From Nephromyces sp. MM_2019 (taxonomy: Eukaryota; Apicomplexa; Aconoidasida; Nephromycida): a DNA stretch of 18,086 nucleotides. Positions 1-8,404 of the stretch are shown here, in pieces; positions within the stretch are counted from its first letter, which is position 1; every line of letters starts with the position of its first letter. Under the pieces are notes generated by a model. That model was given only the letters and a program-made list of their open reading frames with translations, made no database searches and was not told the DNA's origin. The translations under genes were made by a program, and so were the position numbers. The DNA lies in the NCBI GenBank assembly GCA_015657535.1, contig JADHZB010001616.1:256649-274734 (forward strand), read 5' to 3'.

Positions 1-204
1 TTGGGGGGTGATGGTGCAATGATGACCTCGCGGTGGTCGAAGTTGTTGGGGGGTTGCAAAATCATCGGGAATGACTTTATGGGGGATGAAAGCTTATGCG
101 AAGATAATATGGGGGTGGCGCATTTTGGGGTTAGCAGAATCGGTGGTGCGGGTTTGAGATTTCCAGAGGTTTCCGTCGGGTCGAAGCACCTAGACGTACT
201 GTGA
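1..204 (+). other. G-rich open segment, possible 3' end of a coding region
   Basis: Frame 1 is open from the window edge to a TGA at 202-204 (67 codons) and contains internal ATGs. The opposite strand is also open across the whole segment, giving a Pro-rich translation. The + strand is strikingly G-rich, with many GGGG runs, unlike the AT-rich DNA that follows. I do not recognise either translation. It could be the last exon of a gene starting outside the window, an exon of a minus-strand gene, an upstream exon of the gene that begins near 426, or non-coding G-rich DNA. Because both strands are open, the ORF itself is weak evidence. Confidence 0.25.
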
Positions 205-298
205 TGATGCGCTTAAATGTTTTCCCCTAGAAACTATTACGCAATAGATATTTTTTAGCGGGAAAGCTCTGTAGATTTTCACCTAACTACCCCTTAAT

Positions 299-324
299 AC
301 ACACACACACACACACACACACAC
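299..324. repeat. (AC)13 microsatellite
   Basis: An uninterrupted AC dinucleotide run sits in the otherwise unassigned 205-425 stretch, just before the first supported exon. The rest of that stretch holds only a pyrimidine-rich tract that leads into candidate splice acceptors at 415-416 and 424-425. Confidence 0.95.
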
Positions 325-425
325 TTTGCTTTCCTTAATCGATCCGTGAGCATAAAACTTAATATCGTTCCGCTTTCAACTGTTTCCCAACGCTCCAATT
401 TTTCACTTTTTTTCAGATTTTTCAG

Positions 426-3400
426 ACCCCCTGGGTGGTTTCCAGCGAGCAGCCTTGAACTTCTACCTTGGGAGGCTACATGGAGGCAAATCTTCAAAGA
501 GTCTTTCAACACACGTAGCTCTGGAGCTTCTCTTTCTGAGCAGCTCTATAAAAGAATTAAATACACACCACAGTTTTCAGAATGGAAATTCATTCTTTTT
601 CGGCTGTTTTGGATTGGCTATCCTCACATCTACCCGATGTATACCGAAGCAGCTTCAAGGCGATGCTACTGATTCTAGTGGAGGCGTTTCTTCCCCGAAC
701 TTTGATCAGAATAATCTCGGAGGTAGTGATAATCTTCCGGCTTCCACGTTTTCTAGCAATTATCTCGGGAAAGAAGCTTATTTTGCAAACAAAGAGGAGC
801 ATCACGGTAGCCATCGTCACCATACTGCTGATTTCCTGGGAGAAAGTAGTGAAGCGGCGGCTTCTTCGACATCACAGGAGAAATACAGAATCTCTGCTTC
901 TAAAACATCTGAAATGACGTTTTCTGGGTCGAATTTTCGGGAGGTTTCAGCTCTAGCTGCTTGCCTTGAAACTCCAAGCTTTTCAGTTTCTACCGACCAG
1001 ATATTTGCGAATGTATCACTCAAGTATTTCATGCGTCTTCTTCGTGATTTTACTTCCCTGAAGAAATCGGTCACTCATGGTGACGATTCTCTGCAGAATC
1101 AAAGATCTCTTGAATCATCCTCAAAGGCTTCCTCGTATGAGGTTTTACCGCGAGGTAGGCTTTTTTCTCCTCCCGAGAGGTTTCTCTCTGCTGGTGCTAG
1201 TAGCGGAGCGAGAGATGAGACTGGAGCACGAGAAAGAGCAGATTTATGGGCTAACTCACAGCAAAGAAGTCCCGACTTTTGGCCGCCCACTGACTCCCCC
1301 ACATCATTTGATGGTTTGGAAGCAGGTACTGCTAGAAACTTGGGGGGAAGGCCGTTTTATCCTGATTATATACCGTCTAGTTCACGGCCAAAAGGCGGTT
1401 TTTCGGCCAATTTTCAGGCTTCTAGTAGTGTGCATCTCGGTAATGTTGTAGAGAGGCCTGGCAGAAAGCCTTCCAGCGAGGTTCCTCCCGATAGAGTTTT
1501 TAGTCGTCCTCACGGTGCATTGAAAGAGGCAGAAATCGTGAAACAACACGCTCCCAATAACGGCTACTACTTCGCCCTGCTACGTCACCTGGAGTTTCTG
1601 TGGCTTTCCCTTGAAGATCAGCCCTGCTTCATCATCCTCGACAAAAACTATCTTTCAGTATGTCGAATTCCAAAGAAGAAGCGATTTTTTGTCCTTCCAA
1701 AGATGCAAAGGCGAGCAAGAGGAAGACCAATGAAAGCCTGTGCACCTTCAGAGGTCTTTTGCTTTATGGCTGGTGTGTGTGACTACGAGATTGCCTGCAT
1801 ATTTGATGATTCTATTCTAGAGTCAGAATTTGGTAAAAAAAACGTTTTTCACGAATTTCTACCACAAGATTGGAGGATGAACGAAGGTAAACTGCTCTTT
1901 TATTCTAATAATGTGTGCGAAGTCCTGTTCCGATTGCCTGTTGAGGCTGTTGCAAAGATTACAAGCCATAAGGATGATCAGCGGCTCTTATTCTTCTATT
2001 TGAAGTTTAAGGTGAGGGTAGAGCTATGAAGATCTTTCTTGAAGTTAAGAAAAATCGCTTTGCTTAATGCTTTTGAGAAGGCTTGAATGCGTTAGTTTTA
2101 GCCCCGTGTGTGTTTGAATTTGGTTGCTGCTAGAGATTTGGAGTGAAAGGAGGTTTATTTGAGAGAAAAACTCTGAGAGGAGTGTGTATTGGAGATTGTG
2201 TGTTTTTTGTGGGTTGAGGATTTGAGTATATATATATCTAAGCCTCTTCTTATGAGCGTCATATTGTACTAAGTACTGTTAGTGTTCTCTGTTTAATGAG
2301 AAAAAGGTGTGTATATTCAGTTTTCTGTATGAAAACAGTGGTCATTTTGAACTACTCGGGATGCACAATGTGAACCTTGGATTCCCAAATTCTCCAGATT
2401 TTTCTGAGATTGAAGGCTTTTCCTGCAGTGGCTTATAATTAATGCAAGCCTCACTGTGAAGGGTGAAACTTTCCTCTAGAAAGCATCCTGCTGACTTCCT
2501 AGTTTATTATTTGATAGAGGAAATCATAAATTCGAGCTTTTTAGTTGATACTTAAATAGGCCTGGAAAATAACGTAATTTGTATTTGCATTCTTAAAGTG
2601 GCTGAATCTGTGTGTTTTACGAGAAATAAGCCAAGTTTCTAAGTCTAGGGATAGGAAAGCAAGCCGGTTTTGAGACACCACTATGCAGGCTTCTCCCCTT
2701 GAAACATACAGAAAATTGCGTCTTTTTTGTGTGCGAAAAGTATATTTTTGCTAGCGGAGATACCATGAGTTTTGAATGTCTAGTATTTACTGCGCACACG
2801 CTTTAATTTTTGAGGTTTAAAGAAAGCAGCCGCTGGGATAGATATTTCGTAAGAAATTGAGGTGAGGCAAGTAGACTGCTGCCACTGCCTTATTATTAGC
2901 TATGAGAGTATGTTGTGTATCACCCACTTGCCGTGGGTTACCTTCATCACTTTAGTTTTCCTACTTTCTTGATATTTTTTTGATTGTTTCATTTTGAGGA
3001 GAAAAAGAATTTTTTGAAATAAACGCGAGACTTATACAGTTTTTGAGGGTTTGCAAGGCTCTGCTAGAGGGTAGAATGTGACCACCACTTATGCTAAGTC
3101 TGGTGAAAAAAAATTTTCAGCAGCACAGAAATGAGGTTTTTCTCTGTTTCTATACTTGAAATGCAGGATTCAGAAAATGACCACATTTTAACCAGACTTC
3201 CGTGGTTTATCTGCCGTTGTGAAACTGTCGAAGTTGCTCAGGCAGTGGTTTCCCACGTGAAGGGTAGAGATATTTTACACTTTTTTCGCAGTAAAGGGTG
3301 GCAATTTCGTGTTTTCTGCATTTTTTTTATTCGAAATTTTTTCAAAGTCGAAACTTAAATGCTTGAATATATTATGTTGAAGGCGTAATTAAATGTGTGT

Positions 3401-3991
3401 GTATTAAAATCCTTATTTTTAACCCTGTAATCCTTTGAAATTTGAATTTTTTAGGGTTTCGCTGCACCCGATGCTGTTCTATATTGTTTTTTTTGCTCGC
3501 CCTTGATTTACATCGTTAAAAATGGCTATTTCTGCTAATACAAATCGTATATAGTATATCCCTGCTGCACCTTGAAAAATTGTAACTACTCTACACTGAA
3601 GGAATATAGGCGCGCCCCCATTCTGATGCATGTTAGCTCTGTATTTACGTGCTATTACAGTAGAAGTTAGCATCACAGAGTATTATTCGCTGTATTCCAT
3701 GAGATACGAAGAAAAAATTCAAACAAATCTTTGTGGAAATGAATAGAATATGATACCTTTGAAAATTGCTGTAAGATTTTTCCCTTTTGAAGGTATCTCT
3801 TTTTATTTTGCGAAGGATTCGTCAATTTAAACACTTCAAGCACTGCAGAGAAATGATTTTTACAGTACGATTTCTTGTTATTTACGAGACATTATTTGCT
3901 CATTTCTTTACTAAATTCACTTTTTTGTTCGGCAGAAGCGTACAAAGCCCGAAGAAAAGAACTACAGAGCAAGGCTAGCAAAGTTAGCTGA
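426..3991 (+). CDS. Ser-rich protein with C-terminal PH-like module (three exons, 5' end unresolved)
   Basis: Reconstructed as exons 426-2011, 3167-3263 and 3936-3991, with TGA at 3989-3991. The frame of exon 1 is open from 356 to 2029, but its first ATG is at 914, so an upstream start exon or a start at 914 is possible. Donor AAG|GTGAGG at 2012 and an acceptor after a T-rich tract ending GCAG at 3166 join in phase 0. Exon 2 joins exon 3 in phase 1, via donor GG|GTAGAG and acceptor TTCGGCAG. The N-terminal half is Ser/Gly/His-rich and hydrophilic; a basic patch (KKKRFF...RRARGR) follows. The last 90 or so residues alternate strands (GKLLFYS, CEVLFRLP, VAKITSH, RLLFFYLKFK, PWFICRC) and end in a helix (VEVAQAVVSHVKEAYKARRKEL), the order expected of a PH/PTB-type fold. 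The fold is inferred from pattern only, and the usual helix Trp is absent. Function is unknown; lipid or protein binding would be the family expectation. Confidence 0.6.
546..553 (+). promoter_or_regulatory. TATA-box-like element
   Basis: TATAAAAG lies 36 bp upstream of an ATG at 582 that has A at -3 and G at +4, and 368 bp upstream of the ATG at 914. It falls inside the long open frame of gene 1. If it is a promoter, that gene starts at or after about 575 and the open frame further upstream is fortuitous. The motif alone is weak evidence. Confidence 0.25.
2012..3166 (+). other. Intron 1 of the PH-like gene (1155 bp)
   Basis: GT-AG intron with donor GTGAGG. The acceptor follows a T/C-rich tract and ends ATGCAG. 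An alternative acceptor at 3119-3120 gives a stop after 12 codons in phase 0, whereas 3166 keeps the frame open. No convincing coding sequence lies inside; the short ORFs on either strand are not supported. It includes a short (TA)n at about 2227-2237. Confidence 0.6.
3264..3935 (+). other. Intron 2 of the PH-like gene (672 bp)
   Basis: GT-AG intron, donor GTAGAG, acceptor after CACTTTTTTGTTCGGCAG. A second donor, GTAAAG at 3291, would extend exon 2 by 27 nt without changing the downstream frame. No supported gene inside; a 65-codon minus-strand ORF here has no recognisable features. Confidence 0.5.
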
Positions 3992-4014
3992 GATGGTAGT
4001 ACTTTTCATCCTAT

Positions 4015-4365
4015 TGAAGGAAAAAGAGCTTTCTAAGGGGGATATAATAGCAATGATCATCTTTGTGTTGCAAGCGCACACACGCTGAACGAGAAAGATC
4101 TTTCTTAGGGGGATTTAGTAGTAATGATCTTTTCTGTGAAGTAGGCGCACACCCATGCTACCAGGCGGAAAATGAGCAAAGGGGGATTTAATAGCAATGA
4201 TTCTCTCTATAGCACAAGTGCACGCACACTGAAGGAAAAAGAGCTTTCTTAGGGGAATAGAATAGTCACGATCTTCTCCATGCTGCAAGTGCACACGCCA
4301 AAATAGAAGGCAACAATTTCCCTAGAGAAACTAATAGCAGCAATGATCCTCTGCATACTGCGAGT
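4015..4365. repeat. Degenerate minisatellite, unit about 71 bp, five copies
   Basis: Copies start near 4015, 4086, 4165, 4230 and 4301. Each carries in order a GAAGGAAAAAGAGC-like start, an AGGGGGAT-like block, an AATAGCAATGATC-like block, and a purine/CA tail such as AAGCGCACACAC. Copies 1 and 4 are the most alike; copy 2 is longer (about 79 bp), copy 3 is shortened at its start, and copy 5 is the most diverged. The array begins 24 bp after the stop of the PH-like gene, so it may lie in its 3' untranslated region. Confidence 0.85.
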
Positions 4366-7300
4366 AGGGAGTATTGTGAAAAAATCTCATTTCTGAGAAG
4401 TTGACGTTGAGAGGCTAAACGTAACTTCGATTAACTATGCCAGTATTAGCATTCCACTTAATTTGTTGAACCTTGAATCCTCTATTTTGAGGATCTTCTA
4501 CTGTTGTTATCACGTAATAGCACAATTATGGCATTCATGATTCTTTGCGAAATTTACTTCCTACCGAGTCTGAAACGGGGAAGTAACTTTTTTGTAGTAA
4601 AATGTTAAACTGCAAGGGAGACCTTTGTGTTAAAAATTAGTTAAGAATAATTCCTTTCCATTGGCTGGGGGGTGTTGGATTGTTTTATTTGATAAGCTGT
4701 AGTATCATACATGCTTTCTAGCATAGTCTGGCGTTATAGTAATGGAAACCACATATAGAGCTCGTATCTTGTCTAAGCATCATTCCTTGATTTCTGTGAT
4801 TTGCACGTCGGACGCTAGCTTAATTTTTTGAGCTCATCCCATGTATATCAGGAAGTTCTTAGTCTTCTCCAGCTTGATAAAAATAGCATCGGTAATTCAT
4901 TGGAGTTTTTTTCTCTTCTGTAGGAGTATGCAAAGGCGTTGACAAGCACCGAATAGTTTTTATGATATTGAAGCCCGTAGTCAGTGCCATAACTTGAAAA
5001 CTTATATAGTCATATAGGCGAGCGTAAACAAACGTTTGGATTTTTGTTTTCTACCTCCATTTGTGGTAATTGAAGCAAGCTGATACCGAAAGGTAACAGG
5101 GAATAGCTATAAGGCAGTCGCGCAAGTTATTAAGTTGATTTTGAATTACCTCCACTCATTGTAGTTTGTTTGTTTGTCCAAGTGACTAGCTCCGTTAACA
5201 CCCTATGCACAGCCTAGACAAAAGGGAAGTGATATCAACATAATTTTGATACTTTTTCAGGTTGTATTCAAAGTTGTTACTACTACTGGCTGACCGAAAT
5301 TTTGCCTCTATTAGTGAGCTTCCTTCGTTTTAAAGCTACCGAAAATTTCGGCTTTATTTTTTCGACCATTAAAAACGGAAGGATGCCACATTTCAAGAAA
5401 ATATAAAGTGTGGCTTGCTCTCCTTAGGTGAATTCAGTCTTATTTACCTGGACACGTAATATCATAAATGCGTTGCTTAGGCTAGCAGCAGCATTGAGTT
5501 CTACTATGCTTCGTCGGCAGGAGTTTCAGGGCTGTGGCATATTAATGATCATAAGTGCCTCTGTGACCGCAGGTCCTATTAAGGCCGAGAAGATGAAAAT
5601 TGTAGCACTTTTATACTCTGGGACTTGGCGATGTTGAACGGTAATGACATCTGCTGGGCTGAAGGTGCTGAGAGTCCCAAACAGCGAACCGTATTATATA
5701 TTTTTTTACTACCAGAATTAATTGCTTAGAAACCGCCTTGAAACTGATTAGCTTGCTTGCCCGGTTTATTTTCTGAAGCATCTTCTTACAGTGGGAAGTA
5801 ATGAGCCCCACATCGGAAAGCATAAAGTGCGAAAAGTGTTTAGCTCGGGCTTTTTTATCGAAAAGATAATCCAATAATGAACTTGCAAAGCAAAAGAAGT
5901 GGCTAATCATCTCTGCACGCACCACTTAATTCGAGCTTGTACGAAGTACCAGGCGTACGTATACATGTTTATAATTGAATAAAAAATATACCATACTCTG
6001 TGAGCTTTTCGTGGAATTGATTCTGTAAGTTTTTTTTTAGTCAATTCAAATCAAAATTATTTAGACAAGCATGAAAGTATTAAAATCCTCATTAAGGTGG
6101 TTGATGATGATATCTTTTTCCCTTGAAGTTTTTTGTATTCCAGCATACATATCAGGTTCATGCATTATTAACTATACCCTTCGATCAATTATTACTTCAA
6201 TGCGACAAAACTTGGAGGTTTATTTTTAGAGCATTCTAAAGGAATGATAGACTATCGCGTAGATGGGTGCATGTTCATCCTGTGCTCGTTAATCCCCACC
6301 ACTGGATTCTAAAGTTGGGACAAAATAACCTGCGTGGCATGGGGTAATGGTAAATCCTCGGAGGAAAGCTTTCTATTGAATCTTTGACGACATGCAAGAG
6401 CTCACCTCTTTGTATCAATAATTGAAAAAGTACTTCAATGAAGTTTCCGTCTAAAAGGTCATCACGCCATCTTGTTTAGACATTCCTTCTAAGTAGAATA
6501 CAGCAAAACGACTTGCTGCTACAGGCAGGCTACTGCGTTCAATATCACTTGCCTCACTCTCTTGAAGGTGAACAAGTGTTTGGCTCTTGCTAGTCATCGT
6601 TGAGTGGGGTATCTATTAAGTTAAGCGGCATCGCTTTTTCTCCTTTTTCTCGGTTGGTAGTGAAAGCCTGTAAATCCTTCAGAGATATTAGGCTGCCATG
6701 CAGGTACCTAATGCAAGCATGTTTGATGGAGAAAGCACCCCTATAATGAAAGGATATGCAAAGCATCAGAGGAAAAAAAAAACAGGCAGAAATTTTTTTT
6801 TACAATTAATAGGATCTAAAGTAAGGTATTTCAGACATGCGTTATGGTGCTGGCGATGATGTGTGATTCTGGCTTGAATGCGCAAAGCACCTTGATATTT
6901 TCGTTAAATTCTTGGTCTTGCCTGGCTGCTCTGAACCATATTTTCTACAGGAGGGACTGGACTATTATTATTTTCTCTCAATGATTTATATATTTTTTGA
7001 GTTTCAAGATTTTTCACGCGCTTATGTTGCAAGCGCGTCATGCTAGCTTGGATTTAAGTCACTCGGGTTTAACCCCAGCTTGTGCTTCGAGAAATGCTTG
7101 GCATATAAAGCTGCCATTGATGCACATCAGTAGCAACATCAGCATCAAGTAGCCTACAATATTTCATAGAAGAAGTAAAGGACACTACAAAACAGCTCTC
7201 AAATACATATACACACAATATTTGAAGTAAGGGTCTCCTTGAAAAAAGAGAGTCATACTTGCTTGATTCACAGGTCAGCAGAAACTAGAAAAGATAATAT

Positions 7301-7665
7301 CTAGTACCTCATCTTTATTAAAAGCAAATACTATTAGCAAAAAACCCAATATTGCAGAGAAGAATATTTTTGCTAGTACTAATCTATTTTATTTTAGAAC
7401 CCACCTTTTTGTTTATACTAAATGAATCATTATTCGTTAACTCGAAACGAAAGGGTTGATCCATGAATCAGCACTGGACATTGCCATTGCAAATTATTCC
7501 AACTGTTACCAACCCCTTTAATCCCGGCATAAAAGCTTGTGTTACACAAGTTTCAAGAACAAATTGGAGAGTCCGCAAATTTATAATCTGTTTTAAATCG
7601 AATTTTAAGTTAATTTTATAAACATTAGTTCTCTTTGAAAATATTAATGATCACGTCTTCAGCTT
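4366..7665. other. Intergenic spacer without a supportable gene
   Basis: About 3.3 kb of AT-rich DNA with stops in all frames. The only longer open stretches are 5428-5637 on the + strand (69 codons, GTG rather than ATG start, preceded by a splice-acceptor-like TCTCCTTAG) and 5611-5925 on the minus strand (104 codons). Neither has a recognisable motif, and I do not call them. A perfect 8-bp hairpin lies at 7016-7038. Confidence 0.55.
7016..7038. repeat. Perfect 8-bp inverted repeat, 7-nt loop
   Basis: ACGCGCTT at 7016-7023 and AAGCGCGT at 7031-7038 are exact reverse complements around the loop ATGTTGC. It is a local GC-rich element in an AT-rich spacer. No T-run or adjacent gene end points to a role. 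Confidence 0.6.
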
Positions 7666-8189
7666 ATGATGAGTGACATTTTTCTTATACCTCAAAGTAA
7701 TCTTAATGAGTACACGCAAAAATCGGGCAAACTAGCATCTGCGACTAGGGGGTGCTGCGCGGGCTTACAAGGCATTAGCAGCTTAAGTCTTGCCTCGGTA
7801 TTTGCTAGTCCCTATCTTCAACTGCTTGCTTATTCTCGACACAATATATATGCCGCTCAGGCGGTGAGTTTCGTTACTACGTCTGAAGCAGTTTAGCAGC
7901 GCTGACTGCCCTAAATGCCTGGAGGATAGTAAGAAACTTCTAAAGGACTAATACGCTGGTAATAACTTGTACAGCAAATACTCTTTTCTTGGGGTCATTG
8001 TATGCAGCTAGCCTCTTGTCTTTGGGTAGTCAAAAGTTTTGCCATCAGGTTAGGGTAAAGTTTCAAACGATGCAATGCTTGAAGAAAAAAAGCGAGCAAG
8101 CGATTGAGTTCCCCATTATATTAGCAGTAAAGCTATATAATTGCAGTTCGACTCATTCTAATAGGTTTATGGGTATTTCAGTTTATTGA
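7666..8189 (+). CDS. Candidate two-exon small protein, hypothetical
   Basis: An ATG at 7666 opens 66 codons to a consensus donor GCG|GTGAGT at 7864. An acceptor GCCATCAG at 8048 resumes in phase 0 and runs to TGA at 8187-8189. The result would be 112 residues with a 185-bp intron. The first part is Ala/Ser/Leu-rich; the second is Lys-rich then mixed. I recognise no domain, signal or family. It lies 215 bp upstream of the STEEP-like gene on the same strand. Support is only the phase match and good splice consensus. Unspliced, each piece is short, and such pairs can arise by chance, so this is a weak prediction. Confidence 0.22.
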
Positions 8190-8304
8190 AAACTGATGAG
8201 GAGGCAGTGGTCAGTTCTTGTTCGACCTGAACACTGTAGGGAGCTGACTTACTATGAATATCCCACTTGATGGAATAACAAAAATTCTGCCCGTTAAATA
8301 ACTC

Positions 8305-8361
8305 TGAAGGAGTCTCTCATTTGCCAATAAACACTGTTTTTGCTTCTTTGAGACTCCTTCA
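8305..8361. repeat. Perfect 12-bp inverted repeat upstream of the STEEP-like gene
   Basis: TGAAGGAGTCTC at 8305-8316 and GAGACTCCTTCA at 8350-8361 are exact reverse complements separated by 33 nt. The second arm ends 43 bp before the ATG at 8405. It could form a stem in a 5' untranslated leader or be a protein-binding dyad; sequence alone cannot choose. Confidence 0.7.
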
Positions 8362-8404
8362 CTGAATAGTAATTTGCTTTGAGGATAGCATTCTCTCGAG
8401 AGCA

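Noticed and set aside
130..200. tRNA-like patch (GGTTAGCAGAATCGG ... GGGTCGAAGC)
   Set aside because: The B-box match is poor and no cloverleaf stems can be drawn; no other tRNA or rRNA signature was seen in the window.
346..672. 108-codon + strand ORF overlapping the start of gene 1
   Set aside because: It starts at GTG, not ATG, covers bases read in the longer frame, and shows no motif; treated as a shadow frame.
817..1074. Minus-strand ORF of 85 codons inside gene 1
   Set aside because: Antisense to a longer, hydrophilic coding frame; no family features.
2617..2799. Minus-strand ORF of 60 codons
   Set aside because: Lies wholly within the supported intron 1 of the PH-like gene and is too short to stand alone.
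4015..4365. Repeats considered as a CRISPR-like array
   Set aside because: Copies are diverged along their full length with no constant-repeat/unique-spacer pattern, in a eukaryotic setting.
5428..5637. 69-codon + strand ORF preceded by an acceptor-like TCTCCTTAG
   Set aside because: Starts at GTG, has no recognisable domain and no partner exon with a matching phase that I could find.
5611..5925. 104-codon minus-strand ORF
   Set aside because: Composition (Lys, Phe, Leu, Ser) is what AT-rich noncoding DNA gives; no motif; no splice partners.
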